This document shows, piece after piece, positions 1 through 8,372 of a stretch of DNA of 64,000 nucleotides; the first letter of the stretch is position 1; each line of letters begins with the position of its first letter. The notes under the pieces were generated by a model. It saw only the letters and a program-made list of their open reading frames with translations. It was not told the origin of the DNA and searched no databases. Made by a program: the position numbers and the translations under genes. Source of the stretch: Aristaeella lactis (GTDB taxonomy: Bacteria > Bacillota > Clostridia > Christensenellales > Aristaeellaceae); contig NZ_CP069421.1 in assembly GCF_018118585.1 (NCBI RefSeq), positions 3,224,001 through 3,288,000 of the forward strand. The letters are read 5' to 3'.

Positions 1-793
1 CGTCCTTGGGGAAGTGGGCGGGGACCCAATCGAGGATGACCGCTATGCCGGCCTGGTGAAGCCTGTCCACCAGATACCGAAGCTGGTCGGGTGTGCCGTA
101 ACGGGAGGTGGGAGCGTAATAGCCGATTACCTGATAGCCCCAGGAACCATCAAAGGGATGCTCCATGACGGGCATAAACTCCACATGGGTATAGCCCATC
201 TCCTGCAGGTAGGGAACCAGCTGGTCAGCAATTTCAGCGTAGTTCAGGATGCGGCCGTTTTCGCCCCTGCGCCAGGTTCCCAGGTGCATCTCATAAATAT
301 TCATGGGCTCACGGACGGCTTCTTTTTCCCTCCTGGCTTCCATCCACGCACTGTCGTTCCACTGATAGGATGACAGGTCCCGCAGCTTGCTGCCGTTGCT
401 GGGCCGCAGTTCCATCTCAAAGCCGTAGGGGTCGGCCCGCATGTGCCATTCCCCGTTGGCACAGAGAACGGCGTATTTATAGGTGCGGAGCAGCTCTGCG
501 GCTTCAGGACTGGAGGCGTTTTCCTGACCGGGTTCGGGTCGGAACAGGGTATCCGGCAGGCGCAGCTCCCATATGCCGTCATACTGCTTGGCCATGGGGT
601 AAGCTTCCGTGTCCCAGTTGCAGAACCCGCCGACAAGGGAAACCCGCTGGGCATTGGGAGCCCAGACGGAGAAATGCCATTTCAGTTCACCGTTTTCCTC
701 CACGGGATGCGCGCCTAAAAAATCATACGCGTTGACGCAGTTTCCCGCATGAAAGCTGTCACGCCGCTGTCCGTCCGGCGGATTGTACCACAT
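1..793 (-). CDS. glgB: 1,4-alpha-glucan branching enzyme, N-terminal part (cut by window edge)
   Basis: Glycogen branching enzyme, which makes alpha-1,6 branches in glycogen. About 264 codons are present and the frame runs off the left edge. The start is the ATG at 793, preceded by a GGGGG-type ribosome binding site. The protein opens MWYNPPDGQRRDSFHAG, then has a CBM48-like region (HFSVWAPNAQRVSLVGGFCNW), then the family signature NIYEMHLGTWRR, and begins the GH13 barrel (EFMPVMEHPFDGSWGYQ; GYYAPTSRYGTP). The catalytic residues lie beyond the window. The gene is divergent from the PreA-like gene. An extended -10 (TGGTATAAT on the minus strand, 828-836) is a likely promoter. I am confident of the family. 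Confidence 0.93.
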   Translation of the reverse strand, partial: MWYNPPDGQRRDSFHAGNCVNAYDFLGAHPVEENGELKWHFSVWAPNAQRVSLVGGFCNWDTEAYPMAKQYDGIWELRLPDTLFRPEPGQENASSPEAAELLRTYKYAVLCANGEWHMRADPYGFEMELRPSNGSKLRDLSSYQWNDSAWMEARREKEAVREPMNIYEMHLGTWRRGENGRILNYAEIADQLVPYLQEMGYTHVEFMPVMEHPFDGSWGYQVIGYYAPTSRYGTPDQLRYLVDRLHQAGIAVILDWVPAHFPKD

Positions 794-1112
794 ATGCCAG
801 CCCCCTTTTTCTTTTTTCCGTAAGATGATTATACCATATTCATATCCGTATGTATCTTTTCGGTGCAGAATTTTGGATCAGTTCCGGAAAAAACGTGCCT
901 ACGCCGGAAATTTGGATGAAATTCCTGCCAGTAATGTGAATATTGGAAAAACAGGGAACATTTCCGTGAAATTGTGATATACTATATGTACCATACAATA
1001 CAGACCAGTTTTACATTCTTATGATACCGACAGCAGACAGACGGAACGATTCGTTCCGCTGATGTATTCCGGCCCTTTCCGTACAGACGGCCGGACAGGA
1101 GGAGAATCAACG

Positions 1113-2615
1113 ATGATCCGTAACGAGCCATCTATCTCCAGGGCAGATATGATCCGGTGTGCACTATGTGACCGGCCGCCGTGCGACGAGGCATGCAATG
1201 AAGTGAAACCGGCTGCATTACTGCGCAGTATCTGGTTCCGGAACGAACAGACAGCTGCTCAGCGCCTGCCGGAAACCAATCCCTGCCTGACCTGCCCGGC
1301 ACCCTGCGAGCGGGCTTGTGTCCGTGCCGGTGAGGTTCCGGTGCGGGATCTGATCAACCGTCTGTACTACCAGGTGAAACCGGACTGTGAAACGAAGCTG
1401 CCGGAGAATGAAGAACGGCTGCGGTGCGACCTGTGCGGGGTTCCGCTGGAGAATCCGTTTATCCTGGCGTCTTCCGTGGTGGCAAGCACTTATGATATGT
1501 GCGCCCGTGCTTTTGAGGCGGGCTGGGCAGGGATCAGCTTCAAGACGGTCTGTACCCTGGATATCCATGAGGCTTCACCCCGCTTTTCCGCAATTACGGG
1601 CAGCGACGGGAGTATCATCGGCTTTAAGAATATTGAGCAGCTCTCTGATCACAGTGTGGCGGAGAATATGGAAATCTTCCGTCGGCTGAAAAAGAACTAT
1701 CCCACCAAGGTCATTCTGGCCTCCATTATGGGACAGAATGAGGCGGAGTGGAAGGAACTGGCCAGGCTTTGCGAGGAAAATGGCGCGGATGCGGTGGAGC
1801 TGAATTTTTCCTGCCCCAACATGGCGGAGGGCGGCCTGGGCAGCGATATCGGCCAGGTACCGGAACTGGTGGAACGCTTTACCGCGGCAGCCAGGAGATC
1901 CTGCCATATTCCGCTGCTGGTGAAACTGACACCCAACGTGGCTTCCATGAGCGAGGCAGCGGAGGCAGCTATGCGCGGAGGCGCGGATGGGCTCGCAGCG
2001 ATCAATACCATTAAATCCATCGTGGGGGTGAATCCTCATACCTATATCTCCGCTCCTGCGGTCCACGGACAAAGCGCAGTAGGAGGATACAGCGGAAACG
2101 CCGTCAAACCCATAGCGCTCAGGTTTATCGCGGAGCTGGGGAAAAACCCGAAACTGAAAGGAATGCACCTGTCCGCCATCGGAGGCATTGAGACCTGGCA
2201 GGACGCTCTGGAATTCATCCTGCTTGGAGGCCGAAGCCTGCAGGTGGCAACGGCGGTGATGCAGTACGGTTACCGGATCATTGACGACCTGAAGGACGGT
2301 CTGAACCTGTACCTGACGGAAAAGGGATTTTCCGGTGTTCGGGAAGCGACGGGCCTTGGACTGGATGTACTGAATGAAAACACCCAGACACTGGAACGGG
2401 ATACTGTGATCTTTCCGCAGTTTGTTATGGAACGCTGTATCGGCTGCGGCCGGTGCGGAATTGCCTGCAGGGACGGCGGACACCAGGCCATCGGGATGAA
2501 TGAAGAACGCCGGCCGGTTCTGAACGGGAAGCGATGCGTCGGCTGCCACCTGTGCCTGCTGGTCTGCCCGCAGCGGGCGATCATTCCCGGAAACAAAAGG
2601 ATTACGCGTCACTGA
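1113..2615 (+). CDS. PreA-like dihydropyrimidine dehydrogenase subunit with an N-terminal PreT-type Fe-S domain
   Basis: 500-residue flavin/Fe-S oxidoreductase of the dihydropyrimidine dehydrogenase (PreA) family. The ATG at 1113 was chosen because GGAGG lies 10 bases upstream; an in-frame ATG at 1062 has none. Residues about 10-90 hold cysteine clusters (CALCDRPPCDEAC; CLTCPAPCERAC) like the Fe-S domain that normally starts PreT. Then comes a dihydroorotate-dehydrogenase-like barrel with NFSCPN at 231-236 and GGYSGNAVKPIALRF. Two C-terminal CxxCxxCxxxC clusters follow (CIGCGRCGIAC; CVGCHLCLLVCP). The FAD/NAD(P)H domain of PreT is absent and no preT lies nearby. The residue aligned with the catalytic Cys of mammalian DPD appears to be Ile246, so pyrimidine reduction is uncertain. 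Confidence 0.8.
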   Translation: MIRNEPSISRADMIRCALCDRPPCDEACNEVKPAALLRSIWFRNEQTAAQRLPETNPCLTCPAPCERACVRAGEVPVRDLINRLYYQVKPDCETKLPENEERLRCDLCGVPLENPFILASSVVASTYDMCARAFEAGWAGISFKTVCTLDIHEASPRFSAITGSDGSIIGFKNIEQLSDHSVAENMEIFRRLKKNYPTKVILASIMGQNEAEWKELARLCEENGADAVELNFSCPNMAEGGLGSDIGQVPELVERFTAAARRSCHIPLLVKLTPNVASMSEAAEAAMRGGADGLAAINTIKSIVGVNPHTYISAPAVHGQSAVGGYSGNAVKPIALRFIAELGKNPKLKGMHLSAIGGIETWQDALEFILLGGRSLQVATAVMQYGYRIIDDLKDGLNLYLTEKGFSGVREATGLGLDVLNENTQTLERDTVIFPQFVMERCIGCGRCGIACRDGGHQAIGMNEERRPVLNGKRCVGCHLCLLVCPQRAIIPGNKRITRH

Positions 2616-2717
2616 ACCGGACACTGTATACAACTGCCACAGTCCGGGACAGGGCGTATCAACAGGTACCTGACGGGGAACAGCTCCGGCGGGGCAGAAA
2701 GAAGGAGGACATTCCCG

Positions 2718-3653
2718 ATGAAGAAAACATTGTCACTGATCCTGGCAGCGGCTATCCTGCTGGGCAGCCTGGTGATGACCGCTGCGGCGTCAGCGGATGG
2801 AATGTATATTATTACTGACAGCGATACACGGGAACTGACCAGAGACGAACTCTGGGAATACCAGTATGATACGCTCCTGTACGCTTTCAATGAGATCTAC
2901 GCGCGGCACGGATACAAGTTTGAGACCGGAAGCCGCTGCTATAACTGGTTTACGCAGATGCCCTGGTATGTTCCGAATGAAAACGAAAACAGCAAGGATC
3001 ATCATGAAACATACTCCCACTGCTCCGCGACTGAGAACAGGAATGTGGACCTGATTAAGGATGTACGCCGGGAGATGCGGGAGCTGAAGACCACAAACCC
3101 GAAGGGAAAGGGAATGCCCACACCGCCGGCGCAGGATGTGAACAAGCCGCGGGGCTTTAACTACGTGAAGCTGGACGCTAACCAGAAACTGGCGGTTTAT
3201 ACCGCTCCTTCAGCGAAAGCCTACCGGGCGAACAACGGCAAGGCTGCTGTAAGCACAAACGGCGCGGTATACGCACTGGGGTGGGATAACGGCTGGATGC
3301 TGATGCTTTATGAGGCGGACAAGGCCGGACAGTACCGGATCGGCTATGTGGACGGGGCAAAAATCAAAGGGAAGAAGCCCGCACTGGATCAGCTGAGCTG
3401 GGACGGAAGCATGTGTGAAGTGGAAACGGCCACAGCCCTGACGGATGATCCGGCCCTGACCGGCAGGACGCTGGTGCAGCTGCCCGCAGGGACAAGGGTT
3501 ACCTACCTGACCACCATGTACAATTCCACCGCGTGGGATTATATCGAGACGACCATTAACGGGGAAACAGCCCGGGGCTTTGTGCCCGGCGGGATGCTGT
3601 CCATTACGGGCGTGGATATTACCGAACAGCAGACGCCCGAAGGAGACGGCTGA
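2718..3653 (+). CDS. exported YARHG-domain protein
   Basis: 311-residue predicted exported protein. A signal peptide (MKKTLSLILAAAILLGSLVM, with cleavage near ASA) is followed by a YARHG domain (NEIYARHGYKF, residues about 57-67), which in known proteins sits in bacterial extracytoplasmic parts. The C-terminal half (about 155-300) has two beta-rich SH3-like stretches, one containing RIGYVDGAKIKG. The ribosome binding site AAGGAGG lies 10 bases before the ATG. It is the first of four consecutive exported proteins on this strand. The exact function is unknown; a cell-envelope binding role is inferred. Confidence 0.8.
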   Translation: MKKTLSLILAAAILLGSLVMTAAASADGMYIITDSDTRELTRDELWEYQYDTLLYAFNEIYARHGYKFETGSRCYNWFTQMPWYVPNENENSKDHHETYSHCSATENRNVDLIKDVRREMRELKTTNPKGKGMPTPPAQDVNKPRGFNYVKLDANQKLAVYTAPSAKAYRANNGKAAVSTNGAVYALGWDNGWMLMLYEADKAGQYRIGYVDGAKIKGKKPALDQLSWDGSMCEVETATALTDDPALTGRTLVQLPAGTRVTYLTTMYNSTAWDYIETTINGETARGFVPGGMLSITGVDITEQQTPEGDG

Positions 3654-3695
3654 TAAATGCGTCACGGATCCGTGAAACAGGGAGGGAAAAACGGA

Positions 3696-5486
3696 ATGAA
3701 GAGGATGCTTCTTCCTTTGCTGGTGCTTGCATTGCTCTGTATGGGCCTGACAGCGGCGGCAGAGGGAAACGATGCGATCACACTGGAAGTGAATACCGGA
3801 AAGATTGCGGTCTATGCCGCGGATGATCCGTACCTGGCCGGACTGACAGACCAGGCGGACGGCGAAGTGCTTCCGGTGATGGTGATCCCCGCAAAAAAAG
3901 GATTCCAGCTTCGCGCTTCGGTGCAGCCTACCACGGTGAGGAACAGGCGGGTTACCCTGACTTCGGACAACCCGGAGATCGTGAAGATCTATGAGAACAC
4001 TGTAACGGGGCGAAAGGCAGGGGAAACCTTCCTGACAATTGCCAGTGTACAGGATCCGTCCGTAACCGTACGGTACCGGGTGATCGTAACCCAGCCTGTG
4101 AGCAGGATCTCCGTAACCGCACCTGAGAAGAATGTGGCGGTCGGCGGCAGTATCACACTGAATGCCGCGATCCTTCCGGAAGACGCAACGATCAAACAGG
4201 TGACCTGGTCTTCCGCGGATGAGCGGATCGCCACGGTGGACGCAAACGGCACCGTGACCGGTGTGAAACGCGGTACGGCCAGAATTACCGCTGCTGCGAC
4301 AGACGGAAGCAATATCCGGGCGAGCATCAATCTCCAGGTGATCCAGACAGCCGGAGAGATCACACTGGACACAACGGAGCTGACGGTTGATACCGGCAGG
4401 ACGGGCATGCTGAAGGCAACGGTGCTGCCTAAGGATACAAACGATAAGAATGTTATCTGGACATCCTCTGATGAAAGCATCGCAAAGGTGAACGCACAGG
4501 GCCGGGTGACCGGTGTTTCCCTGGGGGATTGCGAGATCACCTGTACCAGCAGGGTGAACGGAGCGGTTCAGGCGAAAGCGGTTGTGCATGTGCAGCAACC
4601 GGTCACAAAAGTGTCTTTCGGGGAGGCGCAGATTGTCTACGCCGGGGAAAGCTGTAAAGTGACCTGGACCATTGAGCCGGCCAATGCTACCAACCAGGCG
4701 GTTAAGCTGAGCTCCTCCAACGAGAAGGTGCTGACAGTCAGCGAAGACGGCACCGTGACGGGTATCCAGGCCGGCGAGGCTTATGTCAGGGCAGTTACAA
4801 CGGACGGCTCCAACCGGCAGGCCAAGGTAAAGGTGCGGGTGCTGCAGCACGTGACCGGCGTTCACATGAGACGCAAGACTGCTTATGTTGACGTGAAACA
4901 GACCTCCACAGCCGGCGCGATCCTGGAACCTGAGAAAGCGACCAACCGCAACATGACCTGGGAAACGGCAGATGCCTCCGTGGCGACAGTGGCGCCTGAG
5001 AAGAAGACACCGAACAAGGTGCGGATCACCGGCGTCAGCAGGGGTGAGACCATTGTGACAGGCACGACGGAAGACGGCGGATTCCAAACCTCCATTCTGG
5101 TCAGGATCGGAGACTGGGAGAAATCCCTGAAGCTGACGGATGCCTATGTCAAGGGAACGGATGCCCGCCTGACGGTGAAAAACAACAGTGATCTGACGAT
5201 CACCTCCATTACCGTGGAAGTATCCGTTTTCGATAATGACGGGAAGCCGGTACCCTGCAATAAGAAGGACAACAGCGGCACTTACAGGATGGTATACAAA
5301 AAGACGCTGGAGCCCGGCGCTTCCACCAGGGAAAAGGACTGGAAGACTGTTGACTTCAAGCTTCCGGATTCAACGAAAGTAAGCGAATATGTGGTGAAGA
5401 TCACGGAATTTGTGATCGACAATGACTGGGTCAAGCTGATCCGGCCAAAGAATCAGCCCACGAAAAAGTGCCCGGTTCACTTATAA
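3696..5486 (+). CDS. exported protein with tandem bacterial Ig-like (BIG2) domains
   Basis: 596-residue exported protein. The start at 3696 has GGGAGGG in front and gives a clean signal peptide (MKRMLLPLLVLALLCMGLTA); an upstream in-frame ATG at 3657 gives none. After the signal come four or five Ig-like group 2 repeats of about 85 residues, each with the pattern ILPEDAT..VTWSS.DE.IATVDANGTVTG...G.A.ITA. The last ~115 residues are a different beta domain (LTVKNNSDLTITSITVEVSVF). Such proteins display adhesion or scaffold domains outside the cell. No catalytic motif or sorting signal is visible, and the ligand is unknown. Confidence 0.82.
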   Translation: MKRMLLPLLVLALLCMGLTAAAEGNDAITLEVNTGKIAVYAADDPYLAGLTDQADGEVLPVMVIPAKKGFQLRASVQPTTVRNRRVTLTSDNPEIVKIYENTVTGRKAGETFLTIASVQDPSVTVRYRVIVTQPVSRISVTAPEKNVAVGGSITLNAAILPEDATIKQVTWSSADERIATVDANGTVTGVKRGTARITAAATDGSNIRASINLQVIQTAGEITLDTTELTVDTGRTGMLKATVLPKDTNDKNVIWTSSDESIAKVNAQGRVTGVSLGDCEITCTSRVNGAVQAKAVVHVQQPVTKVSFGEAQIVYAGESCKVTWTIEPANATNQAVKLSSSNEKVLTVSEDGTVTGIQAGEAYVRAVTTDGSNRQAKVKVRVLQHVTGVHMRRKTAYVDVKQTSTAGAILEPEKATNRNMTWETADASVATVAPEKKTPNKVRITGVSRGETIVTGTTEDGGFQTSILVRIGDWEKSLKLTDAYVKGTDARLTVKNNSDLTITSITVEVSVFDNDGKPVPCNKKDNSGTYRMVYKKTLEPGASTREKDWKTVDFKLPDSTKVSEYVVKITEFVIDNDWVKLIRPKNQPTKKCPVHL

Positions 5487-5515
5487 GCCGGTGGAATAAA
5501 GGAGGTCGGATCTGA

Positions 5516-6148
5516 ATGAATAAGCGTATTGTCCTGCTGATGACCGCCATCCTGATGGCAGTACTGATGATCATTCCCGTATCTGTCGCGGAAGACGACA
5601 CGCCGTCGGACTCCGCCGGATACTACTATGTCTATACCGAGAACGGCAAAGGACTGAATGTCCGGGCAACTCCGGGCGGCGAGATCGTCGGTTCCCTGAA
5701 ATACGGAACAAGGATTTACTGCTACTACAGGGACGGCGGCAATGGCTGGGCTCTGATCGATTATACGTATAATATGCCCGGCTTCGGCAAGGGTACGTAC
5801 GCCTGCTTTATTTCCAGCCGTTACCTGCGCAAGAGCAAGCCTCCGGCCAATCCCGGCTCCGAATCTTCTTCCTCTTCCTCTTCCGGAAGCAGCGACACAG
5901 CAGCGGAGATCAACAGGGAATTCAGGAGCGCGAAGAAGGTGGATCCTTTCACTGTAACAGTGCGGCCTTCCCGTGCCAGCGGATGGGTGAACCTGCGCTG
6001 GGCACCCAGCAAATCAACAGAGGTTATGGCCACCTACAAGCAGAACGAAAAGCTGCTGGTCATCCAGGAAACGAACAACTGGTACCAGGTGGAAGACCAG
6101 GATACCGGAAACGTTGGCTTTATCAGCAAGCAGTTCGTTGTGAAATGA
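5516..6148 (+). CDS. exported protein with two SH3-type domains
   Basis: 210-residue exported protein. The signal peptide (about 1-25) is followed by a first bacterial SH3 domain (KGLNVRATPGGEIVGSLKYG), a serine-rich linker (about 118-127), and a second SH3-like domain (WVNLRWAPSKSTEVMATY to the C-terminus, ending FISKQFVVK). SH3b domains in Gram-positive secreted proteins usually bind cell wall peptides. AAGGAGG stands 9 bases before the ATG. The gap to the preceding gene is 29 bases, so the two are probably co-transcribed. Confidence 0.82.
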   Translation: MNKRIVLLMTAILMAVLMIIPVSVAEDDTPSDSAGYYYVYTENGKGLNVRATPGGEIVGSLKYGTRIYCYYRDGGNGWALIDYTYNMPGFGKGTYACFISSRYLRKSKPPANPGSESSSSSSSGSSDTAAEINREFRSAKKVDPFTVTVRPSRASGWVNLRWAPSKSTEVMATYKQNEKLLVIQETNNWYQVEDQDTGNVGFISKQFVVK

Positions 6149-6179
6149 TGAACGGGGAAGCTGAAGGAGGATTACTGAG

Positions 6180-7268
6180 ATGAAAAAGATTGCGGCTTTT
6201 ATCCTGAGCCTTGTAATGCTGTTCAGCGTGTCTTCCGTCCTGGCGGAGGAGACCGCGGAGAAGGTGAACATCGGTACGGTGAGCATCAACGGCGCGTTTA
6301 CCCTGCAGTGCGGTCTGCCGGAGGGGTATACCCCGATCCCGCTCTCCGTGACACCCGAGCAGGTGACGGCGGTGATCCGGTCAGAGGATCCGAACGCGCC
6401 GGTTATGCAGCTGTCTGTAGCTTATGATGAGAAATACTACGATGTGGACCGGCTGAACGATCTGTCCCAGGAGGAACTGGCCCAGCTGGAGGAAACCTAT
6501 ATAGAGGATGATCCTGAAGTGGAGATCACCTACGGGGAGACCGGCTATGGTACGCTGCTGCTGATCGCCCGTCATGAAACGGAGGAAATGGACTATATAG
6601 CATTCTTCTCCATCTACAAGGGATACTGCGTAGAGTTTGTGCTGGCGCCTTCGGAACAGGCGGAAGACAAGAACCTGACAGAAGAACAGCAGAAGACCAG
6701 CATCGATTTCCTGACAGATCTGGACTTCATTCCTGCAGGCGTGCCTGTTTCCGATCCGGTGGAGCAGATCGCTGACAGGAAATATATCACCAACCTGACG
6801 GATTATAATCCGCAGACCAATACAGTGAAGGCGGAGATCATGCACACGGTTACGCTGGATCCCGAAACGGTGGATGCCCTGAAACCGGGAGACATCCTGA
6901 AGGTCGGACAGTTCAGCGAGAAGATCGACAAACTGGAAAAGGATGAGGATGGCGCCATCCTGATCAATGATTATATCTGCCTTGAGAACTATGGCGGAGA
7001 ATATCATGTTTCCATGTTTGAGGGCAGCTATCTGGAGCCCTTCGTTACCCTGGAGCTGGAGATCCCGGAAGATGTGACCTTTGAGGACAATATCGATCCG
7101 GAGACCGGAGATCCCCTGGAAACACCGACGCGTCATACCGCACAGGAGTTTATTGATATGCTGACCGCAGGCGGATATCCGGATTTTGCTTCGGATAATG
7201 TATATGTCTCTTATGACGAAACCGGCGAAATCATTTCCATTGAACGCGTATACACTCCCTGGCAGTGA
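6180..7268 (+). CDS. exported protein of unknown function
   Basis: 362-residue exported protein that I do not recognise. A signal peptide (MKKIAAFILSLVMLFSVSSV, then LAEE) is followed by an acidic, beta-rich region with no cysteine pair or catalytic signature that I can name. Residues about 25-190 (FTLQCGLPEGYTPIPLSVTP) read like a domain seen in other small secreted clostridial proteins; residues 200-362 form a second acidic region. AAGGAGG precedes the ATG and the gap to the SH3 gene is 31 bases. By position it belongs to the exported-protein group. Confidence 0.7.
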   Translation: MKKIAAFILSLVMLFSVSSVLAEETAEKVNIGTVSINGAFTLQCGLPEGYTPIPLSVTPEQVTAVIRSEDPNAPVMQLSVAYDEKYYDVDRLNDLSQEELAQLEETYIEDDPEVEITYGETGYGTLLLIARHETEEMDYIAFFSIYKGYCVEFVLAPSEQAEDKNLTEEQQKTSIDFLTDLDFIPAGVPVSDPVEQIADRKYITNLTDYNPQTNTVKAEIMHTVTLDPETVDALKPGDILKVGQFSEKIDKLEKDEDGAILINDYICLENYGGEYHVSMFEGSYLEPFVTLELEIPEDVTFEDNIDPETGDPLETPTRHTAQEFIDMLTAGGYPDFASDNVYVSYDETGEIISIERVYTPWQ

Positions 7269-7307
7269 CGGAAAGAACTGAAAACAGAATAAAGGAGGAT
7301 TATGATC

Positions 7308-7604
7308 ATGACCATTACCAGCAAAAAAAACGGAACAGCTCTGGAAATCGCCCTGGAAGGACGGCTGGACACCATGACCGCTCCTGAACTGGAAGCAGAA
7401 CTGGGAAAATCCCTGGAAGGCGCTGACAGCCTGACGCTGGACTTCAGCAAGCTTGAATACATCTCTTCCGCCGGACTGCGGGTACTGCTGTCCGCCCATA
7501 AAACGATGAATGCCAAAGGCGGTATGACGGTAACCCATGTTAACGAGATCGTCCAGGAAGTGTTTGAAGTGACCGGATTTTCGGAAATCCTGACGATTGA
7601 GTAA
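7308..7604 (+). CDS. STAS-domain anti-sigma factor antagonist-like protein
   Basis: 98-residue STAS protein of the SpoIIAA/RsbV type. These are small cytoplasmic switches whose phosphorylation state decides binding to a partner kinase. It shows LEIALEGRLDTMTAPELE at the start and LDFSKLEYISSAGLRVLL, where the serine pair of ISSAGLRVL is the usual phosphoacceptor region. GGAGG lies 9 bases before this ATG; an ATG two codons earlier (7302) is only 3 bases from it and is also possible. The next gene is a related but degenerate ATPase, 16 bases downstream. No PP2C phosphatase or sigma factor gene lies nearby. Confidence 0.88.
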   Translation: MTITSKKNGTALEIALEGRLDTMTAPELEAELGKSLEGADSLTLDFSKLEYISSAGLRVLLSAHKTMNAKGGMTVTHVNEIVQEVFEVTGFSEILTIE

Positions 7605-7620
7605 GAGGAGGAGCCTGAGA

Positions 7621-8226
7621 ATGAAAACAGATGTGATCACGGTTTCCAGCAGAGGCAAACAGATGGAGAAAGCCCTGGAACAGGCGGACAAGGTCGCGGC
7701 CTATAAGGGCCTGTCTGCCAAAGACGCGCTGCATCTCCGGCTGCTGACCGAGGAAATGATGGGTCTGATGCGCTCCATTACCGGGGAAAAGGAAGGAACA
7801 TTCTGGATCGAGGACCAGGACGGGGAATACCAGCTGCATCTGAAGGTCAGAGCCATGCTGACCAGCGAGGAAAGGGAACAGCTGCTGGCAGTATCCAGTT
7901 CCGGGAAAAATGAATCCGCCAAAGGCCTGATGGGCCGCCTGCGGGATTTCTTTGACTGGGGTTCAGACGCGGACCTTTCAGCCTATTCCAGCCCGCTGCT
8001 GCTGCCGGACGCGTTTGAACAGAGCAGTTCCCCGATGCTGGACTGGGAGTGGTCCATGTCCCGGTATGAGCGGGTACTGTCCAGCCAGATGGAACAGGGG
8101 GATCAGGCCGTGAAGGAAGCCTGGGACGAGCTGGAAAAATCCGTGGTATCCCATGTGGCGGATGACGTAAAGGTGGCGATCCGCAGCGGGACTGTGGAAA
8201 TGATCATTATCAAGAAGCTGGCCTGA
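7621..8226 (+). CDS. degenerate anti-sigma-type ATP-binding protein (partner of the STAS protein)
   Basis: 201-residue protein whose place after a STAS gene and pattern LHLRLLTEEMMGLM match the N-box helix of RsbW/SpoIIAB-like ATPases. In active members this helix carries a Mg-binding Asn; here the corresponding stretch reads EEMMGLMRS, with no Asn. No glycine-rich ATP lid is obvious. The segment SSSGKNESAKGLMGRLRDFF followed by an ~60-residue low-complexity part is characteristic of this subgroup in gut Clostridia, as I recall it. The start at 7621 follows GAGGAGG. It may act as a binding partner rather than as a kinase. Confidence 0.6.
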   Translation: MKTDVITVSSRGKQMEKALEQADKVAAYKGLSAKDALHLRLLTEEMMGLMRSITGEKEGTFWIEDQDGEYQLHLKVRAMLTSEEREQLLAVSSSGKNESAKGLMGRLRDFFDWGSDADLSAYSSPLLLPDAFEQSSSPMLDWEWSMSRYERVLSSQMEQGDQAVKEAWDELEKSVVSHVADDVKVAIRSGTVEMIIIKKLA

Positions 8227-8266
8227 GACAGGTAATGCTTTTTGCATAAAGGGATATTTCTGTTAC

Positions 8267-8299
8267 CCGGCAGCAGCGAATCAGCATGCTGCCGGTTTT
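8267..8299 (+). terminator. intrinsic terminator after the STAS/ATPase genes
   Basis: Stem CCGGCAGC (8267-8274) pairs with GCTGCCGG (8288-8295) across a 13-base loop and is followed by TTTT. It closes the 2718-8226 transcript and separates it from the ABC genes. Confidence 0.75.
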
Positions 8300-8302
8300 C
8301 TA

Positions 8303-8331
8303 TTGACCTGACAGGTGTTTTGAGGTATTTT
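8303..8331 (+). promoter_or_regulatory. promoter of the ABCG-like pair
   Basis: TTGACC (8303-8308), 17 bases, TATTTT (8326-8331), directly after the terminator and 42 bases before the ABC gene start. Confidence 0.6.
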
Positions 8332-8372
8332 GGCGGAGAAGCAACCGGAGACGACGGGGAGGAAAATGACGA

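Noticed and set aside
1575-2633. Open frame of about 350 codons on the minus strand
   Set aside because: Antisense to the PreA-like gene; no family resemblance and no binding site.
3210-5087. Long open frame (over 600 codons) on the minus strand
   Set aside because: It is antisense to the Ig-like repeat gene, starts without a binding site and has a biased His/Cys/Arg composition typical of a reverse reading of GC-rich coding DNA.
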